From: Chromatiales bacterium (ex Bugula neritina AB1) | GTDB taxonomy: Bacteria > Pseudomonadota > Gammaproteobacteria > Granulosicoccales > Granulosicoccaceae | Reading direction: 5' to 3' | Assembly (NCBI GenBank): GCA_001730015.1 | Contig: MDLA01000080.1 | Location: 124,001-188,000 of the forward strand | Length of the DNA stretch: 64,000 nt | In this document: positions 37,477 to 46,544 of the stretch, piece by piece | How positions within the stretch are numbered: the first letter of the stretch is position 1 | Layout of the letters: each line of letters opens with the position of its first letter | Position numbers and translations under genes: made by a program | The notes under the pieces: model-generated | Databases searched by the model: none | What the model was told of the DNA's origin: nothing | The model's input: the letters and a program-made list of their open reading frames with translations, nothing else

Positions 37477-37581
37477 TATTTGTTTGAACACCCGTACAAA
37501 CGGCCTGGTTCGTCCAGGGTTGTGTGCAAGCCGTTACAAAAAAAGCAAGCAATTATAAAACGCTGGATAAAAACACCTGAT

Positions 37582-38586
37582 ATGCAAGAGATTCACACAC
37601 AGGCGTTTGCCCGTGCCGGGCTGATTGGTAATCCGTCAGACGGTTACAACGGCAAGACCATAGCTTTTTCGGTTAGAAATTTCTCGGCCAGCGTCTGGCT
37701 TACCGAATCGGCGAATATAGAAATAGTTCCACATGGCAACGATATAGATTGTTATTCGTCAATTAGCTCATTGCACGATCATATCAGCTTGCATGGTTAT
37801 TACGGTGGTGTCCGCCTGATAAAAGCGACGATCAAACTATTTTTTGAGTATTGCCGCAAAACCGGCAGGCCATTGCACGGGCAAAATTTCACCATACGAT
37901 ACGATTCCGCCATTCCGCAGCAGGTCGGGTTGGCTGGTTCCAGTGCAATAATTGTAGCGACACTCAGGGCGTTGATGAAATTCTATAGTGTCAAAATAGA
38001 TCAGGTGGTACAACCCTCGCTGGTACTGGCGGTAGAGCAGCGCGAGCTTGGAATTTCAGGCGGGCTCCAGGATCGTGTTATTCAGGTGTATGAAGGGCTG
38101 ATGCAGATGGACTTTACCGCCGCAGCCAGCCAACAGATTGATGGTTTTGAATGCGGCAGCTACCAGCGGCTTGAAGTCAGTGCTCTGCCATCGCTTTACC
38201 TTGCCTATCGACCGGCTACCAGCGAACCGACCGAAGTCTTCCACAACGATTTGAGGGCACGCTTTGATGCTGGTGAAGTGCTGGTCCGCAATGCAATGAA
38301 GCAATTCGCCCGATTAACAGATGAGGCGAACAGTGCGTTGCAACGCTCAGACTCTGAGGCGTTTTTTAACGCCATTAACGAGAACTATGATCTGCGAAAT
38401 TCTATGTGCAGCTTGAATCCGCTGCATTCAGAAATGGTGGCAGTTGCGCGTTCACAAGGGGCCAGCGCCAAATTCGCGGGTTCCGGTGGAGCGATTGTTG
38501 GCAGCTATAAGGGCGATGATCAATACCGCAATCTTGAAAAGGCGCTGCAGGCTATTGGCTGCGTGGTGTTCAAGCCGGATATATAG
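37582..38586 (+). CDS. GHMP-family sugar kinase (glucuronokinase-like)
   Basis: The 334-residue product has the GHMP kinase ATP-binding motif 2 (QQVGLAGSSAIIVATLRAL) and motif 1-type N-terminus (ARAGLIGNPSDGYNGK), with a C-terminal glycine-rich motif (SAKFAGSGGAIVGSY). The layout resembles eukaryotic glucuronokinase and related sugar kinases. The ATG at 37582 was chosen because GHMP domains begin about 10 residues before this motif; an upstream TTG at 37480 would add 34 unconserved residues. It is 105 bases downstream of the GH31 gene and may phosphorylate a sugar released by it. Confidence 0.8.
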   Translation: MQEIHTQAFARAGLIGNPSDGYNGKTIAFSVRNFSASVWLTESANIEIVPHGNDIDCYSSISSLHDHISLHGYYGGVRLIKATIKLFFEYCRKTGRPLHGQNFTIRYDSAIPQQVGLAGSSAIIVATLRALMKFYSVKIDQVVQPSLVLAVEQRELGISGGLQDRVIQVYEGLMQMDFTAAASQQIDGFECGSYQRLEVSALPSLYLAYRPATSEPTEVFHNDLRARFDAGEVLVRNAMKQFARLTDEANSALQRSDSEAFFNAINENYDLRNSMCSLNPLHSEMVAVARSQGASAKFAGSGGAIVGSYKGDDQYRNLEKALQAIGCVVFKPDI

Positions 38587-38604
38587 CCGTGAGCTAAACT
38601 GTTT

Positions 38605-39336
38605 TTACTGTGCCAGCGGTGCCACCGAAAGTTTGCCTTTTACTCCGTGTTTTTCAATCAGCGACGCGATCAGGCCATTGCTGATCGCATTTTTTATGAA
38701 TTCGTCTAGAAATGCTGCTGCATGCGTGTGCTTTGGCCGGCAACCGATTGATTGCTGAACGGCAGTAAAGCTGCAGTCGAATATTCTGGCACCAGGCATA
38801 TTCTGTTGCTGCTTTAAAAGCGCCGGACGCAAACCGGCAAGCACTTCCAGTTTGTCTGCTGAAAATATCTCGAAGGACTGATCTACAGTGTCAACCCGCA
38901 CCAGGCTCGCGTGTTTAAGATGTTCTGTGAGCCATAGGTCGTAAGCGGCTCGTGCTTTCACGGCGATCCGATTGCCGCTTGCATCAACTTGCGTGATATC
39001 GGTAAGGGGCGAGTCGGGTGGTACCATATAGGTAGCCTGAATTTCACAATAAGCCGGGCTGAATGAAATTGTTTTTGCGCGTTCCGGCTCTGCCGCGATA
39101 TTGCCGATATCCCAGGTGTTATCTTTAATGGCGTCAGCTACTTCACCGGGGCCCTTGTAGGGGATCATTTTTGCTTCGATGCCCAGTTCGGCGGCGATTG
39201 CGCGAGCGAGGTCCGGGGAGACGCCATCCGGTTCGCCGCTGTCGGTTTCACCGGTTATCAGTAGGAAATTAGCCATGTTAACGGCGGTTCGCAATACACC
39301 GGTGGGTGCGAGTTGTTGCCTGACCTGTTGATTCAT
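38605..39336 (-). CDS. Solute-binding-like protein (SBP_bac_3 family), no signal peptide
   Basis: The 243-residue protein matches the type 3 extracellular solute-binding fold (GVLRTAVNMANF, DGVSPDLARAIAAELGIEAKMIPYKGPGEVADAI, WDIGNIAAEPERAKTISFSPAY). However, no signal peptide or lipobox precedes it, even using the longest frame. The ATG at 39336 has a weak GAGA box. No permease or ATPase gene is nearby, so it may be a cytoplasmic binding protein or a cyclohexadienyl dehydratase-like relative. The two genes here converge with only 18 bases between stops. Confidence 0.75.
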   Translation of the reverse strand: MNQQVRQQLAPTGVLRTAVNMANFLLITGETDSGEPDGVSPDLARAIAAELGIEAKMIPYKGPGEVADAIKDNTWDIGNIAAEPERAKTISFSPAYCEIQATYMVPPDSPLTDITQVDASGNRIAVKARAAYDLWLTEHLKHASLVRVDTVDQSFEIFSADKLEVLAGLRPALLKQQQNMPGARIFDCSFTAVQQSIGCRPKHTHAAAFLDEFIKNAISNGLIASLIEKHGVKGKLSVAPLAQ

Positions 39337-39610
39337 GTGATTCTCGTTACGGTAATGTGGCCTGATGCTGGTCCGGTTCAACCTGATCCGCATTGTTGCG
39401 CTATTCTAACACTGCAGGGCGGAGATTATTATTCATGTGCCGGTCAGAGCCACTGGGCATTGTGGTAAATTGCAAGTGGCGTGAAATTTGGCGTTTAACA
39501 CTACTTTGAGCCGGACCATTAGACGTTTATGTTGTCACCTTGTCGGGCACACGAATTACCATTTTTGTCATAGAAAATAGTTAAGCTGCAGATTCCAATA
39601 TTCGAGGCTG

Positions 39611-40468
39611 ATGAATGATCGAGACCAACAAATGAAAGAGCCCTATGACCCTTCCGTCGAAGGGGCGCAGATGTCCTTTGACGGTCGCATGTCTTACTCG
39701 GATTATTTAAAACTCGATAAAATTTTAAACGCCCAGAGTCCGGTTTCTACTGCGCATGATGAGCTGTTGTTTATTGTTCAGCATCAAACGTCTGAGTTGT
39801 GGCTGCGACTGGCGATTCATGAGGTTTCAGCAGCCAGAGTGGCGATTCAAACCGATAACCTCTCTGAATCATTCAAGATGCTGTCACGCGTTACCCGTAT
39901 TTTTGAACAATTGAACAATGCATGGGATGTATTGCGTACCATGACGCCCAGTGATTACACCGAGTTTAGAGATTCACTCGGGCAGTCGTCCGGCTTTCAG
40001 TCTTATCAGTACCGGCAGATCGAATATATGGTGGGCAATCGCAATCGTGCGATGCTGCGGCCGCACGAGCACCGGGCTGATATCACGGAATTATTATTGA
40101 ACGAATTGAAAGTCCCGAGCCTGTATGACGAAGTCATTATTTTGCTGGCCCGCCGGGGGTTGTCTATTCCTGAAACTGTTCTGGAACGGGATTTTTCATT
40201 AACTCACAGTGCCTCTGATGCGGTACAGCAGGCGTGGAAAACAGTGTATCAGAATACCGATGCGCACTGGGAGCTATACGAACTGGCTGAGAAGCTGGTC
40301 GACTTCGAAGACTACTTCAGGCGCTGGCGGTTTAACCATGTGACGACTGTCGAACGTGTGATTGGTTTTAAACGCGGAACTGGCGGGACGGGTGGTGTAT
40401 CTTATCTAAGGCGTATGCTCGATGTGGTATTGTTCCCGGAGTTGTGGAGCGTTAGAACTTCCCTATAG
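39611..40468 (+). CDS. kynA: Tryptophan 2,3-dioxygenase
   Basis: This 285-residue heme enzyme opens the indole ring of tryptophan to N-formylkynurenine. Two signatures are clear: [20 protein letters not shown], with the substrate-binding His in QHQTSELW, and [25 protein letters not shown], in which the histidine of FNHV is the heme ligand and the GTGGTGG loop closes over the substrate. The length is typical. Other kynurenine-pathway genes are not in the window. Confidence 0.95.
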   Translation: MNDRDQQMKEPYDPSVEGAQMSFDGRMSYSDYLKLDKILNAQSPVSTAHDELLFIVQHQTSELWLRLAIHEVSAARVAIQTDNLSESFKMLSRVTRIFEQLNNAWDVLRTMTPSDYTEFRDSLGQSSGFQSYQYRQIEYMVGNRNRAMLRPHEHRADITELLLNELKVPSLYDEVIILLARRGLSIPETVLERDFSLTHSASDAVQQAWKTVYQNTDAHWELYELAEKLVDFEDYFRRWRFNHVTTVERVIGFKRGTGGTGGVSYLRRMLDVVLFPELWSVRTSL

Positions 40469-40477
40469 GTGCCGTAA

Positions 40478-40954
40478 ATGATGAAGGTTGCATTGCTGGT
40501 CGATGTACAGAATATTTACTACACCACGCGTCAGGCATACCGCCGGCATTTTAATTACAAGCAGTTCTGGGCGCAGGCGGCCGATGGTCGTGAAGTAGTT
40601 GCGGCAATTGCCTATGCTATTGATCGGGGTGATAAAAAGCAGCAGCAGTTTCAGAATATCCTGCGGGCAATTGGTTTTGAGGTAAAGCTGAAACCCTATA
40701 TTCAACGTTCCGATGGTTCCGCGAAAGGGGACTGGGATGTCGGCATTACCATTGATGCGCTCGACTGCGCAGAACATGCCGATATTGTAGTGCTGGCGTC
40801 CGGTGACGGCGACTTTGATTTGCTGGCAACTGCTATGAGGGAGCGCAACCGGGCCTCAGTAGAGGTATATGGGGTGCCGCAGTTCACCGCAGGTACATTA
40901 ATCGATGCAGCGTCGGTATATATTCCAATTGAAAATGAACTGTTGCTGCCATAG
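40478..40954 (+). CDS. NYN-domain (LabA/DUF88-like) protein
   Basis: The 158-residue protein is a PIN-like NYN domain. It has an acidic first strand (ALLVDVQNIYY), a KGDWDVGITIDAL motif and a DGDFDLLATAMRERN motif, which supply the metal-binding aspartates of this nuclease-like fold. The gene lies nine bases after kynA with a doubled ATG. Many NYN proteins are single-strand ribonucleases of unknown target; activity is inferred from the conserved acids. The closeness to kynA is probably chance operon packing. Confidence 0.8.
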   Translation: MMKVALLVDVQNIYYTTRQAYRRHFNYKQFWAQAADGREVVAAIAYAIDRGDKKQQQFQNILRAIGFEVKLKPYIQRSDGSAKGDWDVGITIDALDCAEHADIVVLASGDGDFDLLATAMRERNRASVEVYGVPQFTAGTLIDAASVYIPIENELLLP

Positions 40955-41101
40955 GTGGCTGTCGTAGCGAGGGTGTGTGATTTTGAGTCAGATATTGTGA
41001 TCAATTTAGGCGAATAGTTATTCATATTCAACTAAATCGATCGCAGTAGCTGGCCAAAAGACCACATCCGCAGTAGATCATTCATTCTCGGACAGCCACC
41101 T
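40953..41101. repeat. Widely spaced inverted repeat after the NYN gene
   Basis: AGGTGGCTGTC (40953-40963) is perfectly complementary to GACAGCCACCT (41091-41101), with 127 bases between. The interior also has a direct repeat GCAGTAG. It lies in the 300-base gap before the TPR gene, in which I see no gene. Confidence 0.35.
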
Positions 41102-41254
41102 TGCGATTGCTGGTCTTACTCGCGGGTGAACTGATGCCCCTGGCTTGAATCGGTTATACCGGTTTGCGTTGATTGCGGCTGTGATGTTAAATCATGATTT
41201 CCTCAGTTCAACCGGCATCTATCAGTTGCCAGAAACTCCCGGGACCCACAAGCA

Positions 41255-42616
41255 ATGTCGATGCATGAGCGCAACTTTTCAGTGAGCACTTCGAGTGCGG
41301 CGGCGGCAGCTGCCTGCTCCCGGGCAGTAGAGAAATTCACTCAGCGCAAAATTGATGTGGTTCCCTGTCTGCAGGAGGCATTGGCTGCTGATCCGGATTG
41401 CGGATTTGCCCATGCGGTATCGGGGTTGATGCTGCACGGTGCGCGGCAATCGAGTTTAATGCCATTGATTGAAGATTCACTCGCAGCGGCTAAACGGCTG
41501 AGAGCTTCTATGAACCACCGCGAACAAGCGTATGTTGATGCGCTGGAATGCGGTGCGGCCGGGAATCTTCATGGCATGGTTGATCACTATGAGAAAATTC
41601 TGGCAGCGCATCCGACGGACATTCTGGCGCTGGTTCTGTGCCAGGGTGAGCTTTTCTGGCTGGGAGAAATGCAGCGCTCGGAACGTGCGTCGTCAATGGT
41701 TGCTTCGGCGTGGCACGAAGAGACTCCGGGCTATCCCGATTATCTGGCGGTTCGGGCATTCGATCTGGAGGAATGCGGGCAGTACAGTAAAGCAGAGGCA
41801 TGCGGGCGGGAGGCGGTGGAGCAGCGGTCTTCCAATGCCTGGGCGGCGCACGCAGTGGCTCATGTCATGCTGATGCAAAGGCGCAGCAAGGAAGGGGTTG
41901 ACTGGCTGGAGGGATTGCAGAACAACTGGCAGGAAACCAATCAGATGAAATTTCATATCTGGTGGCATCAGTGTCTGTTTTATCTGGAGACCAGACAGCA
42001 CGATGCGGTACTTGATGGCTACGATAACTGGATCCGCAATCGCAATGAACCCCTGGTTCAGGTTACACCTGATTTATATATTGATCTTCAAAATGGCGCA
42101 TCGATGCTGTGGCGGCTTGAGCACGCTGGCGTGGCGGTCGGGAGCCGCTGGCAGGAAATGGCTGAGCTGGTCGAGAAACGCCTGCTCGATATGAGCAGCC
42201 CGTTCACCAGTGCGCACTATGCCGTGATACTTGCCGCAGTAGGAAACTATAAGGCCTGTGACACATTGATCGAGGCGATGCGAGATTTCGCATCGGCCAG
42301 TCCGGCAACTCTGGCTGAACGATACCGGGTGGCGGCTATTCCTGCAGCGGAGGCTGCGGTGGCGCATCGGCGAGGGCAGTACCAGAATGTGCTGGACAGT
42401 TTACTGCCTGTGAGACAAGCGCTGTGGCAGATGGGGGCCAGCCACGCCCAGAGAGACTTATTTTTTCAAATGCTGGTCGATGCAGCTGCTCGATCCGGTA
42501 AAACAGATCTTGTGCAGTCGCTGTTACAGGAAATAGAATTGATTGGGTTTGTCGAGCCTGCGCAGCGGGTTGCCTATGCGAGCGCTGTATCGCAGGTGGA
42601 TTCGGCTCGCAGTTGA
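41255..42616 (+). CDS. TTC38-like tetratricopeptide repeat protein
   Basis: The 453-residue soluble protein resembles TTC38 (tetratricopeptide repeat protein 38) by its conserved segments, including REQAYVDALE, GYPDYLAVRAFDLEECGQY, AHAVAHVMLMQ and MKFHIWWHQCLFYLE, spread over helical repeats through the chain. No signal peptide or membrane segment is seen. TTC38 has no established biochemical role in bacteria. The nth gene begins 16 bases after its stop. Confidence 0.8.
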   Translation: MSMHERNFSVSTSSAAAAAACSRAVEKFTQRKIDVVPCLQEALAADPDCGFAHAVSGLMLHGARQSSLMPLIEDSLAAAKRLRASMNHREQAYVDALECGAAGNLHGMVDHYEKILAAHPTDILALVLCQGELFWLGEMQRSERASSMVASAWHEETPGYPDYLAVRAFDLEECGQYSKAEACGREAVEQRSSNAWAAHAVAHVMLMQRRSKEGVDWLEGLQNNWQETNQMKFHIWWHQCLFYLETRQHDAVLDGYDNWIRNRNEPLVQVTPDLYIDLQNGASMLWRLEHAGVAVGSRWQEMAELVEKRLLDMSSPFTSAHYAVILAAVGNYKACDTLIEAMRDFASASPATLAERYRVAAIPAAEAAVAHRRGQYQNVLDSLLPVRQALWQMGASHAQRDLFFQMLVDAAARSGKTDLVQSLLQEIELIGFVEPAQRVAYASAVSQVDSARS

Positions 42617-42631
42617 GAAAAATAAAAAAGT

Positions 42632-43285
42632 ATGCGTAAAAAAGAACGTGCAGAGTACATTCAGAGACGGCTGGCTGAATTGTATCCGGAGACGCCCATT
42701 CCGCTGGATCATAAAGATCCCTACACGCTGCTGGTGGCAGTGCTGCTGTCTGCGCAGTGTACTGACGAGCGCGTTAACAAGGTTACGCCAGCCTTGTTTC
42801 AGCTGGCTGATAATCCAAAAGATATGGCAAAAAAAACGCCGTTGTCGGTGGAAAAAATAATTAAACCCTGCGGATTGTCGCCGCGCAAATCGCGGGCTAT
42901 TGTCGAGTTGTCTAATCTGTTGGTTGACCTGCACGATGGCGAAGTACCGCAGTCATTTGAAGCACTTGAAGCGCTGCCTGGAGTGGGGCACAAGACGGCC
43001 TCGGTTGTAATGAGTCAGGCGTTTGGTGTGCCGGCGTTTCCCGTCGATACCCATATTCATCGGCTGGCGCAGCGCTGGGGTCTGACCTCGGGCAAAAACG
43101 TGGTGCAAACAGAAATCGATTTAAAAAAACTGTTTGCCAGAACACTGTGGAATGATTTGCATTTGCAGATCATTTTCTACGGCAGGCAGTTTTGCACCGC
43201 TCGTGGATGTGATGGCACCGTCTGCGAGATATGTTCTCACTGTTATCCGCGCAGACGTACTCCACCGGTTGTGCATTCACCCTGA
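42632..43285 (+). CDS. nth: Endonuclease III (DNA glycosylase/AP lyase)
   Basis: Nth removes oxidised pyrimidines and cleaves the AP site. The 217-residue product has the helix-hairpin-helix LPGVGHKTASVV with catalytic K121 and the catalytic D139 in VDTHIHR. The C-terminal iron-sulfur region is odd: cysteines lie at 188, 193, 198, 201 and 204, while E. coli-type Nth uses C-x6-C-x2-C-x5-C. The cluster may use an alternative ligand set. Everything else is normal. Confidence 0.93.
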   Translation: MRKKERAEYIQRRLAELYPETPIPLDHKDPYTLLVAVLLSAQCTDERVNKVTPALFQLADNPKDMAKKTPLSVEKIIKPCGLSPRKSRAIVELSNLLVDLHDGEVPQSFEALEALPGVGHKTASVVMSQAFGVPAFPVDTHIHRLAQRWGLTSGKNVVQTEIDLKKLFARTLWNDLHLQIIFYGRQFCTARGCDGTVCEICSHCYPRRRTPPVVHSP

Positions 43286-43329
43286 TCCGATACTTTACGG
43301 CGCGGTTGCATGCTGCCGGTGGCTGAAAA

Positions 43330-43845
43330 TTACGGCTCGCGGATGATCAGCTGGTTTCCCCGTTGCACCAGCTCATAATGCTTCAGTACGCTCATGCCCA
43401 GTAGTACTTCACCGCTCAGTCCCGGGTTTATGTGCGCGGTCGCGTTGCGAATTTCCAGATCACCAATGGTGAGGCTGTCGATGCGGGTTCTATAGGCGAC
43501 GCCCATTCCGTTTGCTGTGCTTATCGGGATTGAGTCTCCTTTCGGCAGACCGATTCTAGCAGCGAAGTCGGCTGGAATACTGACGGTTGAAGCGCCGGTG
43601 TCGACAAGAAAATCAATTGCGGAGCCGTTGATTGAGCCTGTTACCAGGTAGTGTCCCCAGCGGTTTTGTTGCAGTGAGATACTGCGCTTACCGCCGTCGA
43701 CCGAGCTGACCACTGCGTCATTTGGGTTGCGGCTTCGTTCCAGAGAGCGATTGACCAGCAGCACGGCAAGCGCCAGGGCTAGAACCCACATGCCGATAAT
43801 CATGCTGCGGCCGATACTGCGTTGCTCGCTTGCCTCGTTACTCAC
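43330..43845 (-). CDS. Retropepsin-like aspartic protease (TIGR02281 type)
   Basis: The 171-residue protein has a membrane anchor (about 13-31) followed by a single retropepsin domain with the active-site VDTGAS at about residues 78-83 and a C-terminal ILGMS-type strand (VLLGMSVLKHYEL). The family, clan AA aspartic protease in proteobacteria, is presumed to dimerise like retroviral protease, in the periplasm. Targets are unknown. It is transcribed towards nth, with 44 bases between the stops. Confidence 0.85.
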   Translation of the reverse strand: MSNEASEQRSIGRSMIIGMWVLALALAVLLVNRSLERSRNPNDAVVSSVDGGKRSISLQQNRWGHYLVTGSINGSAIDFLVDTGASTVSIPADFAARIGLPKGDSIPISTANGMGVAYRTRIDSLTIGDLEIRNATAHINPGLSGEVLLGMSVLKHYELVQRGNQLIIREP

Positions 43846-44051
43846 GGCGTCTCTCTATGCTCTAAAGGGCCAACTCGGTCGGGATAATCCGGTGAAATAC
43901 TAACTTAGCAAAAGTGTTGCAGATACAATACCGCTTTGAGGTCAGCGTGGTGTGGTCAAATCTTCTGATTCACCATTGCTGTGACCTCAATCGTACTAAT
44001 CGCTTATGCATAATCCTGTTCAGCTGTTCGAAAAACGGAGCCTGGTGACTA

Positions 44052-45131
44052 ATGTCCGGCAACACCTTTGGAAAATTGTTTACAGTGACTACTTTCGGTG
44101 AAAGTCACGGTCCGGCTATTGGCGCAATTGTCGATGGATGTCCGCCAGGGTTGCCGCTCACAGAGGAAGATCTGCAGGTCGACCTTGATCGTCGAAAGCC
44201 TGGGCAGTCACGCTATACCACGCAGCGGAGGGAAGACGACTCTGTACGCATTTTATCGGGAGTGTTTGAAGGCTGTACGACCGGCACACCGATTGGCCTG
44301 ATGATCGAGAACACGGATCAGCGCTCCAAGGACTACAGCAAGATCAAAGATGTATTCCGGCCAGCTCACGCCGATATGACCTACGAAAAAAAATATGGCA
44401 TTCGTGATTATCGCGGTGGCGGGCGTTCATCGGCGCGCGAGACCGCAATGCGAGTCGCCGCGGCTGGAATTGCAAAAAAGTATCTGCGCACGGAATATGG
44501 CATCACCATTCGCGGCCACTTATCTCAGCTCGGACCAATTGTGCTCGATGAATCAGGCTTTGAGTGGGATGAAGTCGAAAGCAATGCGTTTTTCTGGCCG
44601 AATGCTGCGCAGGTTTCAGAGCTCGCCAGCTATATGCAGGAGCTCGCGCGTGATGGCGATTCCGCTGGCGCTAAGGTGGTGGTACAGGCCAGTGGCGTAC
44701 CTGTAGGATGGGGTGAACCGGTCTTTGATCGGCTTGATGCCGATATCGCCCATGCGCTAATGAGTATTGGTGCAGTCAAGGGGGTTGAGATAGGCGCCGG
44801 TTTTGATTGCGTTGCCCAGCGTGGTACCGAGCACCGGGACGAAATCACCCCGGAGGGTTTTTTATCCAATAATGCCGGTGGTGTGCTTGGTGGTATCAGC
44901 TCGGGTCAGGATGTTGTTGCCTCAATAGCATTGAAACCGACGTCGAGTCTAAGAACACCGGGCCGTAGTGTTGATAAAAACAATAATGCAGTAGAGGTGG
45001 TAACCACGGGCAGACACGACCCCTGCGTGGGAATTCGTGCAACACCAATCGCCGAGGCCATGATGGCGCTGGTGCTGGTTGATCACTGCCTTCGCGACAG
45101 GGCTCAGAATTTTACCTTGAGGGCAACCTGA
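44052..45131 (+). CDS. aroC: Chorismate synthase
   Basis: AroC makes chorismate from EPSP with reduced FMN. The 359-residue product has the signatures [32 protein letters not shown] and [11 protein letters not shown], which form the FMN and substrate site. The length is typical. The start is an ATG 48 bases downstream of a CATAAT-like sequence, but no promoter is called with confidence. Confidence 0.97.
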   Translation: MSGNTFGKLFTVTTFGESHGPAIGAIVDGCPPGLPLTEEDLQVDLDRRKPGQSRYTTQRREDDSVRILSGVFEGCTTGTPIGLMIENTDQRSKDYSKIKDVFRPAHADMTYEKKYGIRDYRGGGRSSARETAMRVAAAGIAKKYLRTEYGITIRGHLSQLGPIVLDESGFEWDEVESNAFFWPNAAQVSELASYMQELARDGDSAGAKVVVQASGVPVGWGEPVFDRLDADIAHALMSIGAVKGVEIGAGFDCVAQRGTEHRDEITPEGFLSNNAGGVLGGISSGQDVVASIALKPTSSLRTPGRSVDKNNNAVEVVTTGRHDPCVGIRATPIAEAMMALVLVDHCLRDRAQNFTLRAT

Positions 45132-45231
45132 CGGCTGCTACGATATAGCAGGTTGGTTAAAGCGCGCTGGAGCAAAAACTCTATTCTGGAAATATCGGTG
45201 CTCGTAGCTCCAGGCTGGACGAGGGCCTTTG

Positions 45232-46104
45232 CTACACGCCGTTGTTCGGTAGCGCTTCTATAAAAGCTTCTGCCGCCCTGGACAGGGTGCGGTCATGGTG
45301 ACGGATCAGTGAAATTCGCCGCTTAATATTGAATCCCGGAATTTGCAGAATGGTGAGGGAATCGTCGACCATTACTTTCGGGATACAGGCCCAGCCGAGC
45401 CCGATCGATGCCATGGTTTTAACGGTTTCAAGGTCGTGTGCTTCCATTGAGACGGCGGCTTTGGTGTTCAGTGTTGATAGTGCGCTATCGATTGTTTTTC
45501 TGGTAGCAGAGGGCAGCGAGGGCAGCACGGCCGGACACTTCATTAGGAGCTCGATGTCAGGTTGTTGCTCTTCGGTTAACGGGTGATCACGTGATACTAC
45601 GATCACCAGATCGTCGTTCCAGATTTCACTTTCCTTTAGGTGGGATTCCGCAGTTGAGTGCATGGCGCACAGACCGATTTCGAACAGGCCGTCTTCGACA
45701 GACTGCATGGCCGTTGTGGAATCGCCGAAGTGGATGTCGATGACGACGTCGGGATAGGCGCTGCGGAAATTTTTTAAAATTGTCGGCAGGCGGTGAACGC
45801 CGATGTAAGAGCTGGTTCCGATGCTGAGTTTGCCACTGACCCCTTTACCCATATTGCAAATGACATCTTCGATGCGATCTAGTTCTGCACTGATTTGTCG
45901 CGCCGAGGGGAGCAACACTTTGCCGGCTTCGGTCAGGTGCACACTGCGACCGACTCGATCAAACAATCGGGCTGACAGTTCAGTTTCCAGCGCGGCAATT
46001 CGCTTGCTGACTGCAGGTTGTGTGAGATGCAGTGTTTCTGCAGATCGGGAAAATGACCGCTTATCTGCGACCTCTATAAATGCCTTGAGGTTGTTGATAT
46101 CCAA
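45232..46104 (-). CDS. LysR-type transcriptional regulator next to asd
   Basis: The 290-residue protein has the N-terminal winged helix-turn-helix (DINNLKAFIEVADKRSFSRSAETLHLTQPAVSKRIAALE) and a LysR substrate-binding domain (about 90-290). The TTG at 46104 was chosen because a GGAG box lies eight bases upstream and the product starts at DINNLKAF, as usual in the family; GTG codons upstream would add six residues. It is divergent from asd. From memory, Pseudomonas has a LysR gene and leuCDB in this position, so the target may be asd, but no effector is known. Confidence 0.85.
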   Translation of the reverse strand: MDINNLKAFIEVADKRSFSRSAETLHLTQPAVSKRIAALETELSARLFDRVGRSVHLTEAGKVLLPSARQISAELDRIEDVICNMGKGVSGKLSIGTSSYIGVHRLPTILKNFRSAYPDVVIDIHFGDSTTAMQSVEDGLFEIGLCAMHSTAESHLKESEIWNDDLVIVVSRDHPLTEEQQPDIELLMKCPAVLPSLPSATRKTIDSALSTLNTKAAVSMEAHDLETVKTMASIGLGWACIPKVMVDDSLTILQIPGFNIKRRISLIRHHDRTLSRAAEAFIEALPNNGV

Positions 46105-46160
46105 CTTGACCACTCCATCCACGAATACAAGCTAACGTTCAGTTGAGACGCTTGGTGCCG

Positions 46161-46180
46161 GCTTTGCAGTAATGCAAAGC
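46161..46180. promoter_or_regulatory. Perfect dyad upstream of the lysR gene
   Basis: GCTTTGCA and TGCAAAGC flank GTAA, giving a perfect 8-bp dyad 56 bases upstream of the lysR start codon. It may be an autoregulatory operator. It does not follow the T-N11-A LysR box, so another regulator or an RNA hairpin is possible. Confidence 0.4.
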
Positions 46181-46381
46181 GAACGGTTTAACAATTTTGA
46201 AAATTGCTAACCGATGCGGCAATATAGCGCCAGCATATTCCTTTACCTGCAGAACTCACAGCGCAATACTGTATTTCGCTGCCGCGAGTTTCTACTACAC
46301 GAGGTGTATGAGTAAGACTGACACAAAAAAGATCTTATATTTCTGCTGGTTATGCTTACACATCGCGTTGTGTCAAAGACT

Positions 46382-46401
46382 ACCACAATTGTTTTTGTGG
46401 T
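46382..46401 (+). promoter_or_regulatory. Hairpin in the asd upstream region
   Basis: ACCACAA pairs with TTGTGGT around TTGTTT. It precedes the LysR-like dyad by 17 bases. It has no T tract; its role is unknown. Confidence 0.3.
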
Positions 46402-46418
46402 TACACGGGCTGTGAGTT

Positions 46419-46437
46419 TGATAGGAAAAACCTATCA
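46419..46437. promoter_or_regulatory. Candidate LysR-type operator (T-N11-A dyad) upstream of asd
   Basis: TGATAGG and CCTATCA flank AAAAA in a perfect dyad. It contains T-N11-A and also ATAG-N7-CTAT, the spacing found in LysR-family (for example OxyR) sites. It ends 18 bases before a possible -10 element (GATAAT, 46455-46460), so it overlaps the expected -35 of asd, a typical activator position. The divergent LysR gene is the obvious candidate partner. Confidence 0.5.
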
Positions 46438-46544
46438 CAAAGATCAATTTTTTCGATAATTAAGATGATAAGTATGACTGGCCGTTGGTCGGCGGCCGTA
46501 CGGTCGGGCAAATTGTAATTCTATTATATGAAACAGGAAAATTA

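Noticed and set aside
45167-45213. Inverted repeat CTGGAGC/GCTCCAG between aroC and lysR
   Set aside because: A 33-base loop and no T tract; too weak to call a terminator.
46197-46415. A 72-codon frame upstream of asd
   Set aside because: Unusual Cys-rich composition, no ribosome-binding site, and it overlaps the hairpin and the likely asd promoter region.
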